In this document: one piece after another, positions 1 through 18,258 of the stretch
Position numbering within the stretch: position 1 is the first letter of the stretch
Layout: each line of letters begins with the position of its first letter
Assembly (NCBI RefSeq): GCF_932526225.1
Contig: NC_064047.1
Span: 2,355,501 to 2,419,500 of the forward strand
Source: Nematostella vectensis
Lineage: Eukaryota; Cnidaria; Anthozoa; Actiniaria; Edwardsiidae
Reading direction: 5' to 3'
DNA: 64,000 bases
Program-made: the position numbers and the translations under genes
Notes under the pieces: model-generated
What the model saw: the letters and a program-made list of their open reading frames with translations, nothing else
What the model was told of the DNA's origin: nothing
Databases searched by the model: none

Positions 1-3000
1 AACAATACTCATGTAACATTTAGGTTATCATTGGTATATACAGTATACCAGCAACCAATGCTAAAAAAAGTAATTTCTCAACTGATGGAATGAGATTACT
101 AACAGTTTTCAAGGCCACGGCCAGGGGAGGTTTCGGGGATCGAAAGAACTCCCCCACACTAGACTGGAAGGTCTGCTCTAATGAAGTTACTAGGACAAGC
201 TACCAATAGAAAATGACCACTTCTGGCCTGATATTGATTTTGAATTTTAGTTTAACACATTGACCCCTGAACCGGCCTGTACCGGCTTTGGGAAGTACCC
301 ACAACCCAAAAAAATTCATAAATTCAAAATAAACACAACAAGATGAAGATACTCAGGCATCAGTCTAAGGGATAAATGGTCTTGCAGATATGCATCCAAC
401 CAAGGTGTTGGCATCTACTCTTAAGCCAAATAATAGCACAGGTTCTTTGACAAATCTCAAATCGAACAAGGAGAAAAAAGCAGAATCACCCCTCTCAATA
501 AAACGCTCAAAATACCACACAAGGGAGAGAGATCAGCAAACACAGCTCAAGACACAAATAGATACCTTTATTCTGATCCTCCAGGTACATTTCCTTGGCC
601 TCAAAACACAATGCCCATTCCTTGAAGGATTGTACAACCACGAAAATATGTTTACATATTGCAAAGCATTCTGGGAGATACAGGGGAAAATTCACGAGGG
701 GAGGGCCAGTCAACACTCCTCTCCCCAAAGTCAGATGGTTTTTTAAGTCTTTTCACCCCAAAGCCAAACAAATCAATTCCAGGCCATACAGACCCAGAAT
801 AGCAGTGTAAACAATTTTGGAATCAATTTGGTTTCAGAAAAGACAGCATTTAGGAGAGCTGTGGTGATTCATTAGAAAATTATTTTCTCATCCGGGCAAA
901 GCCAAACAAGAAAAAATCATCATGAATCCACCTTTGCTTGCAAATATCCATAAGCAAAGCACTCAATTATGCCCCAAAAGACTTCATGATGTCCTGAGAC
1001 ACTCCCCTAATATGCTCATAGCTGTATTTTTGATGAAAAATACAAGCAACCATCAACTTGTGCTGGCTTCAGCACATCGACGAGGGATTAAAAGTGGGGA
1101 CCGCAAAGCACTGTTGGAAAGCTTGGATACCGCTGACTAGGTGCAGCTGTGTTTGACTTTGACGGGCTGTATAAAACTCAGAATAGGGGGGGAGGTATCT
1201 GTTTTCAGTCTGTTTTTTGTAAATTCAGCTCCAAAAAAGCCAGGAGTCAATGGGTTAAGCTGGGTCCTTTGCTTAGTGTTCCTACATTTACATGCTAAAA
1301 TAAAAAGCATAAAAATGCATAAAGAAGCAGCAATTCTTATTTTCTACACTCTGAATTTTGTTGTGATAAAGGGTTTGATGCCCGGGGGGGGGTTCAGGGT
1401 AAAGGTGATAGGAATGCTCAGTTGGGATATCAAAAAATACCCCTAAAAATACCTGCCAACCAAAAATTGCTACCATAACAAATACCTTAGAATCAAAAAG
1501 TAAATAAATGTTGGGGGCTCTCTCTGCAAATCAACACCAAGATCAGCCGGCATTGATGGTTTCGCTGACAGCATGGTGTTCAAACATTGTAAGCATTGCT
1601 TGGCCAGTCTCTTGGCAGCTATTTATGCATAACAAGATTTTGGACTTCATCACAAGCCTTATGCACTAGTCATTTGAAACCCCCACCCCCACGATCCAGG
1701 GGAAGTGTGGGGTTAACGTGGGGGTTTAGAACACTTTTGAACCAGAATCTGTCCCGAGGGGGTGGGGGAATTGGCAGTTTTTTATTCTAAGACTTATCCC
1801 AAACTGTAGGGGTCACGAATGTACTTTGCAAAAGACATGTCAGTTTCTGGTTTGAGACTGTTTCTCTTCTGTAGCAAGCAATTCCAAGTATCAGCATGTG
1901 GCCAGCTGCACGTTGAAATGTGCAAAAACGCATATGAATAATAAATAACGCCAGATGAAGATCATTAATTTTTCCATTTTTTAAAGTAACTAAATAAATA
2001 AATATAGTTATTTATACAAATATGCTCACTGAATTGAACTGGCTTTTAAAGATAAAAGCTTATTTCAGATGATTTGTTGTCTCAAATGCTAGTTAGTTGC
2101 CTATAGTTTGCATCCCAGGGTGCATGGGCATTTGACTGCAGTTTGTCCTAAGAGGGTTGGGGCTTTTCTTAATTTGGGGTTTCAATTGACTAGTGCATTA
2201 TTTTTGTGAGAATGTTCATACATTATCAGTATTCACCGGTATTCGCTCTCTTGGGTTTAATTTTTAACATATTTTCTCTATTTCACCCGATTCAAAAGAT
2301 TTCATAAGTTGGATTGACAGATATGCTTACGATGTTTACACTGACTGGTTTGGCTAAGCATACAAACATGTTTGACATTATACGAACCACAGACTTTCAC
2401 AGATGTTGCCAAAGGACCTTTGTAGTTAACACCGTCCAACAACAATCATATAACCAATTGGACCTTACCAACGAATGTACTTTAGTCGTGTTCCAAGCAC
2501 TGCACATGACATATTTGAGTAGCCCATGGATTCTGATAGTCTGTTTTGTGGCCATGCTGGAACTTGTGTGTGCAGAGGATTTCTTGAAAGTAACGCAGAA
2601 GGGGACAGCGAACGCAACGGCTCTCAAGGTATATACTTCATAGTATTGGGACAAATAATGCCCCCTGCATCATGTCAATAGATACACTTTGGTATCCCTA
2701 AAAGAGAGGTGTCAGTCATCAAAGCATGTCCAGCATATTGCATACGAAGAATGCTGGAATCTACTTCAAAAACACCTGCTATGTACCTCACTTGCTACTC
2801 AGTTTCTCCTAATTCCTGCAGCCTCTCTTTTCCCTCCACACAAATTGTACTACTATATCACTAGTGATCTGGTGATTGTAGAAATTCTTAGAAGAAAAGA
2901 ATCGTTTGACTGGGATAGAACCCGGGCTGAAGAAAATAGGAAACCATACATTCGGATTACCCGATCGATATGGCAGATAATTGCTTTTACGGAAGGCTGT

Positions 3001-3510
3001 AAAGGACACAGTGGTCATCAGATTGACCTTTGGCTATTTTTAGCAGAAGTTAAAAAAACACACACAGACGCCCCCGTTATTTTGAGTTTTTTTTTATAAA
3101 CAAAAACAATAAAAACTTTATTTCAAAGTGAAATAAAGATTTTCTTAGCCAGCGTTGTCATTTTTTTTTTTTTGCTTGTGGATATTTAGGGCGGTCAATT
3201 GGTTGGGGAGGCAGTAACCAGGTTCGCTGTCATAGTCGGTAACGCCACGATGAGATATAAAATGAAAAAAATACATGGCATCAAAGAAGCCAAGAATTGT
3301 TTTGATTTAAAATGCACAAAATAGAAAGTGCATAGAAAGCGGATTTTGAATTTTGGATCGACTTGAGTTTGCATTCGATGACTTCATTTTGATTAATTCT
3401 GTCGCTACGTCTACCTTGTCTCTTAAAAAAAATTAAATTCTTCTATGACCCTAAGTCGCAAATCACGTTACTATCTCTTTGATCTGCCTACCTAAGCTAC
3501 ATGACATCTT
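1..3510. other. Gene-poor host DNA, nothing recognised
   Basis: No reading frame here has a recognisable domain, and I could not assemble exons with consistent splice phases. The longest open stretches (2314-2643 and 2689-3099, plus strand) have ordinary AT-rich composition and no motif. Short G runs occur near 1384 and 1758. I see no RNA gene or clear transposon end. Confidence 0.5.
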
Positions 3511-3519
3511 CCGAGTTTA

Positions 3520-3830
3520 GAAGTCTGACGATGTTTCAACTTGAGATACGAATATTTCGATGTCGTCGTCGATGACGTCATACATCACGTGACCATTCTG
3601 TCTCACGTTATTGACACTCGCATGCCATCCTGCATGTTTGACAGCCTGACGATGTTTCTATATCTTTTATGTTTATATTTCTTATTTTAAAATGACGTCA
3701 TGGATGACGTCACATACCACGGGACCATCTGGTTGCAACCCCCCCCCCCCCCTTGACACCTACATGTCACAAATCAAGTTTGGATGTCATACGATGTTTC
3801 TTTCATGAGATATCGGATAGTTTATTCTAA
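3520..3830. repeat. Degenerate repeat of about 130 bp with TGACGTCA boxes
   Basis: Three diverged units each contain a GACGATGTTTC-like segment followed by a GATGACGTCA-containing segment and CACGTGACC or a relative of it. The TGACGTCA octamers match CRE/ATF sites, but they recur with the repeat, so they probably reflect repeat structure rather than a regulatory module. A C12 run lies at about 3739-3752. Confidence 0.5.
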
Positions 3831-4555
3831 ATGTGGCCTACCTGATTACAAATGTGGCCGTTATAACAATAACTCCCAGTAGCCAATCAGGAAGGACCTT
3901 GTAAGAGCTGCGTATTATCTGAATAATAACCCTTCTTAAAAGTAGTTCCTGGCTTTCTCCGTTTCTTTGTGTGCGTCACAGCGTGTCATCAACAACAAAA
4001 TAACGCTACGAGAAGCAGTCGAGTCGACAACATCCCACTACATTTTCTGTATTTATCATTTATTTCATTATCAAAAATATTTGATCGTCTGATTCCAAAA
4101 AGATTCATACCTCATTCACCTTCCACCCGCCCTTCGTCACCTACACCTTTCAACATTTGCATTAAATGAAATTAATTTCAACGGGGAAACATATCGCAAT
4201 ATTTTGAAATTGAGGAATCACTAGTAAAGTAAGTGCATTTAGAAATGCAATTCGGGTTAAGTCGTCTAGAGGTAAAATGAGTGGAAGACTACTGGCTGTG
4301 CCCGGCACTTGTAGCCCGAATGTCAGGCCGTTTTATCTTTCCCTGTAACATATCTAATAAAATCTAATCTAATAAAATCACACAATAGAAAGCCGGTAAG
4401 ACTGATATAAAAATGCAGAGCGGCCCCTTGATAATCCACAGACAGAAATTTGACCTTTGCCTTCTTAAATCTGAATATAAATCACCTTTCAACTTGCGCA
4501 GTTATTAATCTATAATCACTAGGCAAAACAATTGCTATTCAGATACCAAGCCGCA

Positions 4556-5407
4556 TTACACTCGACGATAAATTCCTTGCTTGATGTGAGAGAATCTTCC
4601 CTCTTGAAAATACACTGTTTGTTCCCATAGCTCAAAGGGCTTTCTATCCTTAAAGAATGCCAAATATGAAATATGAAACTCCGTGCTGTTGTCCTCAAAG
4701 AGCTTCAAGGGACAGGATAGAAATATGTTATCCGGTAGGGCGAAGACTTCGTTCTCAGCCTCTGAGCTTCCTAGCCAATAATCTGCCCCCCAAGCGCAGT
4801 CAACTTGCTCGTTCGTGTGTAGCTCTGCTGATAGGGTCCTCTCCTCGCCTTTGAAGTCACCCGACGGAAGAATCTCTCTTGTTACCTTTTTCACGTCAAT
4901 ATCACTCGACCAGTACTCGCTAGATCGGGACCTCACATCCTCCCGTATCAGAGTCATACGAAATAGATCGCCGCTTTCTCGGTAAGCGACCCCTGAGCTA
5001 AACCTGATGTCTCCATGGGGGAAGAAAATCTCCACAAAAGCGGCACTTCCAAGCCTAGGCTCGAGAACAGTCCACGCTCCGCCGCCGTTGTTAAAGAACA
5101 CTGCCCTTGCCCCGTCGGCACGGCCGGGGTGAATAAGCCCCATTTCGTCGCAGTTCAAATCCCTTGTATACTCCCAAGGTCCATTTCTCGGTCCTGTGTC
5201 TACTACACGCCCGTCTTGAAAAATAGATGTGTTTTGATGCCAGATCTTCGTTCCGTTTTCGGATAGGGCTATGTGTCGAATACTGTCATACATTTGAAGG
5301 AGGCTTCTTGTGTTTGGGTCCCACATTGCCCAGGTTCCTAGCCATTTACGAGCATTGTGTTTCGTGTAGTTCTCCCAGAGTTGTGAAGGCGTGAATTGAG
5401 TGTCCAT
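4556..5407 (-). CDS. DUF3598-like protein, single exon
   Basis: A 283-aa uninterrupted frame starts at ATG 5407. The N-terminal half has the pattern I associate with DUF3598 lipocalin-like proteins: a tryptophan-rich segment (NARKWLGTWAMWDP, about residues 18-31), then a run of polar residues ending in a His-Asn pair (KIWHQNTS), a W-E-Y motif, and a second half of alternating beta-like segments ending in a tyrosine/arginine-rich tail. There is no signal peptide or membrane segment, so it should be cytosolic. The biochemical role of the family is poorly known; relatives occur in cyanobacteria, algae and plants. The gene lacks introns while its neighbours are intron-rich, which would fit transfer or retroposition. 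Family assignment is by eye; the gene itself is well supported by length and composition. Confidence 0.7.
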   Translation of the reverse strand: MDTQFTPSQLWENYTKHNARKWLGTWAMWDPNTRSLLQMYDSIRHIALSENGTKIWHQNTSIFQDGRVVDTGPRNGPWEYTRDLNCDEMGLIHPGRADGARAVFFNNGGGAWTVLEPRLGSAAFVEIFFPHGDIRFSSGVAYRESGDLFRMTLIREDVRSRSSEYWSSDIDVKKVTREILPSGDFKGEERTLSAELHTNEQVDCAWGADYWLGSSEAENEVFALPDNIFLSCPLKLFEDNSTEFHISYLAFFKDRKPFELWEQTVYFQEGRFSHIKQGIYRRV

Positions 5408-5890
5408 TGGAGCAGATGGGTGTGAAGACTAAGTCAACTTAGTAGAGTATTTAGTAGGTGAGCTAGAAGCCGGATACCAAGCTGTTTACATACTTCCCAA
5501 TGATCACATGCTATACTCGTACTCTGATCCCATGGAAACGGCTGTGATAACTTTTTAGATAAGAGAGCATTTTTGACACGAATGCCAAGGCATCAGTAAA
5601 TGACGATAACCCCGAGCCCTCGGTTACTAGAACCAGATAAATTTTCCTTTTTGTTTTCCTTCAAAACTCTTTCTCTTTCGAGCTTTCTCTGAAAACCCTT
5701 TGTATCCTTGTATCCTATTATGCCCGAGCCCTCGGTTAGTTTAACATCCTTGGATAGTTTGAACCTTTGTATAGAGTAATTTTCTTTAACCCGTGAAACA
5801 AAGTGAAAATCACTCTAAAAAGAGACGAGTTTTGAAAGACACTATAATTTACTTCAATTTCCGGCTGCTAATCAGTCTACTTGACCTGTG
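5408..5890. other. Upstream region of the DUF3598-like gene
   Basis: AT-rich spacer. The phrase CCCGAGCCCTCGGTTA occurs twice (around 5611 and 5724), about 110 bp apart, the only structure seen. No clear TATA box could be assigned to the minus-strand gene starting at 5407. Confidence 0.35.
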
Positions 5891-5896
5891 GCAAAA

Positions 5897-6125
5897 CCCC
5901 AGTATCTTAGGCGGACCCACTGACAGACAAGTCAACCCCAGTATCTTAGGCGGACCCACTGACAGACAAGTCAACCCCAGTATCTTAGGCGGACCCACTG
6001 ACAGACAAGTAAACCTCTATAAACCTCAGTATCTTAGGCGGACCCACTGACAGAAAAGTCAACCCCCAGTATCTAGGCGGACCCACTGACAGACACATGA
6101 ACTCCAGTTTCTTTAGGCAGATTCA
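5897..6125. repeat. 39-bp minisatellite, 5-6 copies
   Basis: Tandem units of AGTATCTTAGGCGGACCCAC followed by TGACAGACAAGTCAACCCC. The first copies are nearly identical; the last two (from about 6062) are diverged and shortened. The apparent plus-strand reading frame through it is a by-product of the 39-bp (multiple of three) period. Confidence 0.85.
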
Positions 6126-6852
6126 CTGACGGAAGACAAATGAGGCGATACCCTTACCCGAAGATTAACCCTATGCAGACTGGGCTTTTTGAGCTGTCTG
6201 TGACTGGGGGGGGGGGGGGGCGCTGAAAGCTAATAATATTACCTAAATTATTAGATATCGGGTTGAAATAATTTTGCATCATTCAGATATGCCAAAATCA
6301 ACCTTTTAACGGCTTTACAATGCAAAAAGGCTTGTTTTGTACAGTTGTAATCAATTTTTTTGTAAGTATTTCCGCCATCATCTTGGTCCGCCATCTTGGA
6401 TTCTCATGATTTGCAAAATAAAAAAAATCTGGAATTATTACAGAAAAAATTATTTGCATGCATGTATAACTGCTCGTAGTAAGGATGAATGCATAATATT
6501 AGCTTTTAAAGTGTCATCTAGCTAATCTAGCTAATACAGCTATGAGAGAGCAAAATTAGCCACCCACCACCCCAAATATCCGAGGTAAAAAAAATCTAGC
6601 GCTGTTGTGAAATTTGTCACCTAAACCAACTTATAAAGTCAAAAGAGGCATTTAAATCTGAGAAACAGTACCAAAATGTGAAATGTGTGAAACAACGGTT
6701 GCCATGGTAACATGGAGCGTCTCCTAGGCATGCCAATGGCATCAAACCGTCGTCAGATAGTTTTTTTAGTTTTTTTAGTTTTTTTAAGTCACCAAGTTTT
6801 AGCCTCTTAGCTGCTATGTTTCAGAAGTTATAGCAATTTTCCCAGAAGGGGG

Positions 6853-6921
6853 CTAGCCTGCTTGCAGGCGGTACTCGGTGTTATCATCGCGGAAAACCCT
6901 CTCCGTTCGATGATCGGGCGC
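6853..6921. repeat. Dispersed repeat, copy 1 (TAGCCTGCTTGCAGGCGG)
   Basis: This stretch is closely matched at 38598-38665: same TAGCCTGCTTGCAGGCGG start, GTACTCGGTG, then AAAACCCTCT and GATGATCGGGC, with a few substitutions. It contains the small palindrome CCTGCTTGCAGG. Probably a fragment of an interspersed repeat family; the full family cannot be delimited from two copies. Confidence 0.6.
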
Positions 6922-7075
6922 CATATTGTATTCTAAGCCGCATGGTTCCTGGGGGCGAGCGCAAAAACGGAAAAACGGCCCTGCGTCCGGCTAGAAGGGG
7001 GCCGGAAGGGAGCAGCCCCCCCCCCCCCCCCCCCCCCCCACAGTCTGAATAGGGTTAAAGTTCATTGTGTTATTA

Positions 7076-8225
7076 CAGTGGAACCTGGATTTTACGATAT
7101 GCCTCGTGAGAAAGAAAATGTGTCTTAAAATCGAGAAATCGTTGCAAAGAGGTCCTCGACTTTTAAGTCTTTTAGAACAATATAAAGAAAACTCCATCGA
7201 AAATATCGTTGTAGCGAGGTCGGGTTAATTATTATCTTTTACAAAATAATAAAAATCGTAACTGTACGTTCCTTTCTCCCGGAAGAAATACACTAAAATT
7301 TATAAGAAATTACCTCGACCTAACGATAATCATACAACGATATTTTCGATTTTACGATAAAAAAGCTGGTCACCCAAGCGTAATTTTGATCTTGATACAA
7401 CGAGAAAACTCCATCGAAAATATCGTTGTAGCGAGGTCGGGTTAATTATTATCTTTTACAAAATAATAAAAATCGTAACATGTACTCTGTCTTAGACAGA
7501 GAGTCACTGTAAGACTGTAATCTGTTTTAACAGGATCTCTCAAGTCAAAAAATCGATTATCTGTACTGTACGTGTGTGGTGTCTTTTGTTTTTCTGTCTT
7601 TGTTGATAGTCAGATCAGTAATATCGTTGTATCAAGGTCAAAATTACGCTTAACTTTTTTATCGTAAAATCGAAAATATCGTTGTATGATTATCGTTAGG
7701 GCGAGGTAATTTCTTATAAATTTTAGTGTATTTCTGCCAGGGGCGTACGCAGGATTTTAACAAGTTGCAGTCAAAACATTCAGAAGCTGAATAAAGGCGT
7801 GGCCCCTTATCTCGCATCCCCGTGAAGAATTCATAACTCCCGCTTTTGGGTTTGGAAATTGGCGTCAATGCGTCAGACTTTTCAGATTATTACACGATCC
7901 TCTGTCATCCTCGATCTGAAGTAGGACTTCATTCGTCGCGTGGCACTGAACAACATAACAATGTTTTCAAATTATCTGTAGACTAACATGATTAAGAAAA
8001 TTATGGTTTTTATCCTCATCATATATGTAAAACTACGTACATAAAAATGAATGAGTAAGCATTTGATTTTTCCCCTCTTAATGCAAATAAGATCGCCAAA
8101 TTATTTTGCAGTCCAGTGACTGCAGGCCTATAGGCTGCGTACGCCCCTGTCTGCCGGGAGAAAGGAACGCCATCAAAAATCGAGGTTATCGTAAAATTCA
8201 GTATCGTAAAATCTAGGCTCTACTG
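7076..8225. mobile_element. pogo/Tigger-like foldback DNA element (non-autonomous)
   Basis: The ends read CAGTGGAACCTGGATTTTAC on the left and, reverse complemented, CAGTAGAGCCTAGATTTTAC on the right, flanked by TA on both sides (7074-7075 and 8226-8227), as expected for Tc1/mariner-pogo elements. Inside, about 7250-7403 is the inverted complement of about 7620-7737 plus 8155-8225, so the element is a large foldback. A segment of about 72 bp (AACTCCATCGAAAATATCGT onward) is also directly repeated near 7190 and 7406. No transposase frame is present. The right arm is interrupted by a second transposon, annotated separately. Confidence 0.8.
7738..8149. mobile_element. hAT-like 412-bp element nested in the pogo-like element
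   Basis: Perfect 15-bp terminal inverted repeats CAGGGGCGTACGCAG bound the segment, and TCTGC is duplicated directly on both sides (7733-7737 and 8150-8154). The other arm of the surrounding foldback (about 7276-7291) carries the uninterrupted site with one mismatch, which confirms the insertion and its 5-bp duplication. CAGGGGCG ends are typical of hAT elements, although hAT usually gives 8-bp duplications. There is no transposase frame, so it is a MITE. Confidence 0.85.
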
Positions 8226-8227
8226 TA

Positions 8228-10020
8228 TGGAAATCCATGAGGGTGGGAATGGGGGAGATTCACAAGGGGGACGCTTTCTTGAAGCTCTGATATGAGCTGT
8301 ATTACAATAACTTCCATATACTTTTTTTAAATTATAAATAAAAGCGAAAGCCTCACGCTAAATCATCGAAGATTCTACTATTAGATAATAGGCGACTTGC
8401 ACGAAGTCGCGTGTCTTTTCGGATCTTAAACTCGTCGTGCGAGCTCAGGGAGTTTTTACCATGCTAGTCGAAGATCCAGCGTACTTTGCGGGCGCTCCGA
8501 TAGGTCACTCGCGAGACAGCACCTTTGGGAGCGCCTGCTAAAGACGCTGATCTTCGAGCATGGATTTTAACGGCATAAAATAACAAAAACAAAAGGCAAC
8601 TTATTTAGTGCTTACGAAATAGCCAGAGAGTTTTGTTGTCTAAAATGGCTTATTTTCATAAAAAGGTTGTCCCTTTTCGTCCCTCTAAGGTTGCCTTGCG
8701 TTCGGTCATCTAAACGTTTCTGAAGAGTAGAGGGGGGGGGAGGGTATTTGAAGTGGGCTCTTATTTAATATTGTGTGCCTATAGGAGGGGAGGGGCGGTG
8801 CTATTTCGAAGCAAGACGCTTTTTGGAAGCTGGGCGCAAAAATAAGCATTTACGGTACTTGTTTCCTAGAAGCAAGGTATTTGGGAAGGAGAAACCCCCT
8901 TGGAAGACAAAAAGGTTTGTATTTTTTTATTTTTTTTTACTTTGGTGGTTGTGGTGTGCTGAGAGGGGAGGGGAGGGGGGGTCTGCGCCCGGAGATGCTA
9001 AAGGCATCATGAACTAATACGCATTGGCATATCATAAAAAAAGGACACAATAAGCGTTTTACAAGCAATTTATTATAATTTTTCTCATTGGAACTGTATG
9101 TAACGTTTTAACTCTACAAATCGTTACAAATATATTTACAACGAAATGGTAAATCCAAAACATTAATTTTAAGAATGTGAAAATAAAGATGGCTTTAATC
9201 CGCATTTTTATAACGTTATGTGTAACTGCTTGGATATGTACAATGTATTCACATCTGTGAGTTGCTTTCTTATCCTCCCATCTGAGATGCTAGTGAGCTG
9301 GTACCCTGGGTTTTTAAAGGCTATTCGAGCCAAGGCCTCAAATAATCAGGCGAGCTATCACCCTCGCCATCCTGTTGGCATACATACATTCGTAGCGCCC
9401 TCGGATTTTAGGACGTGCAAGAACCTTTAGAGCACAGGGTACCCATCTCATTCAATGATTGCACATCTAATACTGTGTGATCCAACTGTTAATTCCTTTG
9501 CCCTATTACAGTAATACAAAGCTCGTAGTAGAGCAAAGGAGACTCTGGCAGGAAAGGGTGATACTATAGCCATAAGAAAGCCCCTCTAACAATAATATCT
9601 CTGCATTACCAATCCCTAATGATACTGGTTATCACATACAGCCTGAGTGTCAGACAATTTCTATTATAAAAAATAATATATTTGATGGAGAAGATGGCCT
9701 GAAACTTGGGGTTTTACATACCACGTTGTGCTCATAAGACCCTTTTAACGAGCACAAACATATTGTGGGCTTAAAGGATTATCTGGAAAAAGGCTACATA
9801 TAAAAAGCATTAGTTCTGCTTAGCAGCCAGTCTGTGTCAGTTACACAACTGCTGCTAAGAAGACAACGGAAGATATATGTCCTACTGTATACTCCTTTAT
9901 CCTCTACTCCCTTATCCTATAAAATGTAAGTTCTATGTTTTCCCCTTTGAAAAAAATTTGCATTTGAGAAAAAATATCACAATATGAACAAAACAACTGA
10001 AAAGATACCCAATACAGTAA
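8228..10020. other. Host DNA without recognised genes
   Basis: Contains G-rich stretches (8731-8743, 8964-8980) and short frames such as 8775-9017 and 9218-9430 that show no domain, no splice context and skewed G-rich or ordinary composition. Nothing else supported. Confidence 0.4.
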
Positions 10021-10027
10021 ACGCAAA

Positions 10028-10068
10028 CATAGTTAGTAGAGGGAGGGAGTCTCCCTCTACTAACTATG
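10028..10068. repeat. Perfect 18-bp inverted repeat (hairpin)
   Basis: CATAGTTAGTAGAGGGAG is followed after a five-base spacer by its exact reverse complement. GACGCAAA/CGCAAA sequence flanks both sides. It could be a foldback repeat or an RNA hairpin; nothing shows transcription. Confidence 0.8.
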
Positions 10069-11416
10069 ACGCAAATATAAATGCCGTAGAAATCTAGGGC
10101 TTTTTGGGAACACCATGATTACAATAAGGTCCACAGCCTAAGGTCAACTCCTTTTCTCAAATGAAGCTCAACTAAAATCAAAGAAAATAAAGAGTTTCTG
10201 ACAGCTACCATTTTTCCTCTGTTATTTTAGATGGTTACCTTAATTTATTTTCCAATTTTGAATGAAAACAATAACAAAAGATGTGTGGCTGGCAAAGGCT
10301 CTTCAAGTACCTGAGACTTTATGGTCTGACCACTAAAAAGGCAAAACAAGCCTTACTGCTGTAGTTCCAGGCCTTGGACTGTTTGCATTTACATCGGCAG
10401 TGTCATGGATAAATGTTATTTCAAGCATTACTATAGAGATTTCAAAAGCACTTGGAATTACATGGAAACGATAATCAAATATTTAAGAATATGTGCTGAA
10501 GATGCTTCTCATAAATTTCCTTTCTGATGAAAAAACAAAATGCATTTTCATTATTGACTAAAAAATAACATTCAGTGACACCACCTTTTCAAACAGTCTT
10601 TGTCAACTGCCATTTTTTCATCCTAGCAAAATTCAAACAATAAGATTAGGCATCCACTTTTGTCTGCTTGTTTGGAGAAACAATGGCATCGTTTTAAATT
10701 GTATATGGTAAATAAAGTATAATTTTCTGTTTTTAGATTATCCTTTTGAAATTTATTAACATAATAATAATAGTAATAGTTTGTTATTCAAATTAGCAAA
10801 AATTGAACATCAAGCCCTTCTAAACTATCAGCACTTAGACAATTAACAAAAGCTCAGTAATATTTCTATGACTTTGTAGTCATACATTATAGCTTACTGT
10901 CAGCTTAATCTGTGGCTTCAGATATTAAATGTCCGTCTCTGACAGTTTCACTGGGTGATATAGGGGATGATCTGCTTCAAAGATGAGGCAAACATACTTT
11001 TTGTGCCTGAAGAATATGTCTTACTTTACTTTCAACAGCTCCATCACTGAAAAAAGAAAGCCTTTAAGTAAAACTTTTAAATAAAGTAAACACGGAATAA
11101 CCCCTCAATAACTGTTAAATGCTTTGCAAGCATTTATGAGTTAAAAAGTAGAAGGGGGTCCTACATCCTGAGGTTCTGGTATTATTTTCAGAGGTAGTAT
11201 AGGTTTCGGGTTCAAGTATGTTTTACATGGAAAAGAGGAAAGGGTAAGAGGAAGCCAAAAGGCACAGGTAGCCTCCACCCCTCACCCCTAACACAGCACA
11301 AAAGAGCAGTGTTTATTTTCGAAGAACTGCAGAATCGTATTTTTTTGTGTTGATATGCCATTAGAAAGTATTTTAATAAAAAGAACTCACTGTCATTGAG
11401 GAATCAGCATACTCCA
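10069..11416. other. Region downstream of EGLN, probable 3' UTR and intergenic DNA
   Basis: AT-rich, no domain-bearing frame. TTTATT (AATAAA on the minus strand) occurs at about 10752 and 10230 and could be polyadenylation signals of the minus-strand EGLN gene ending at 11417. No other structure seen. Confidence 0.4.
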
Positions 11417-17489
<6,073 letters not shown>

Positions 17490-18258
17490 TGAAGCCCACT
17501 AATATAAATTAATTACATTGTCTTGCGACCCCGGCGCTCCATCCTATACCCCATAAACACCGCTATGAGTTTCCCGGGTTTTTGTGTGTGGAAAACCCAG
17601 CGTTGACTCACAAGCGAGCCACTCACAATGTTTAGGGATCGATAAAGTTTATCATAGAACTAAGATCGTGTATTGATTTCGCTGAACTGGCGAATGAAAT
17701 ACTAGCAAAGGTTGACAAGTCGCCTTTTTTCCCTAGTCAAGTGGAAAGACGTGATTTGCGGCATGATCGCATCGGATCACAAAAAAATGCCGCGAAATTT
17801 AGCGCTTGTTTCCAAAGTGATAGCTAGCGGCTTACAATACTAAAACACTAAAAAATGATTCACCAAAAACTGGTGCCGCCCGCTTGAAATGTCATTCCGT
17901 CTTTCTTCAGTGGCGATGAATGTTAATCAATATTCTTTTTCGAAATTCGACTTCTTGGTTTTTTTTTATGGTAAAACTTTCCCAAAAAAAGTGAAAAAAA
18001 CTTACAGATAGTAGGAAATCTTTAGAAAAATCAAACTAAGCAAACAAATCACCACTATTATCATACCACTTATTTGAGTTTTGTACGCATTTTTTCGTCT
18101 TTTTTCGTTTTTTTTTTTTTTTTCGTCTTTTTCTGCCCTTAATATTGGCCATGTAGGAAAGATTGGTAGGAACCTTAAAAAGTTGGCATTTCTATCCAAG
18201 GTGAAGAGCAGGACCGTGTTTTGACTTTGTTTAAGTATTCAAAGCAAAACCTTTAAAC

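Noticed and set aside
2314..3099. Two plus-strand frames of 109 and 136 codons
   Set aside because: No motif, no exon structure and no bias; kept as unannotated DNA.
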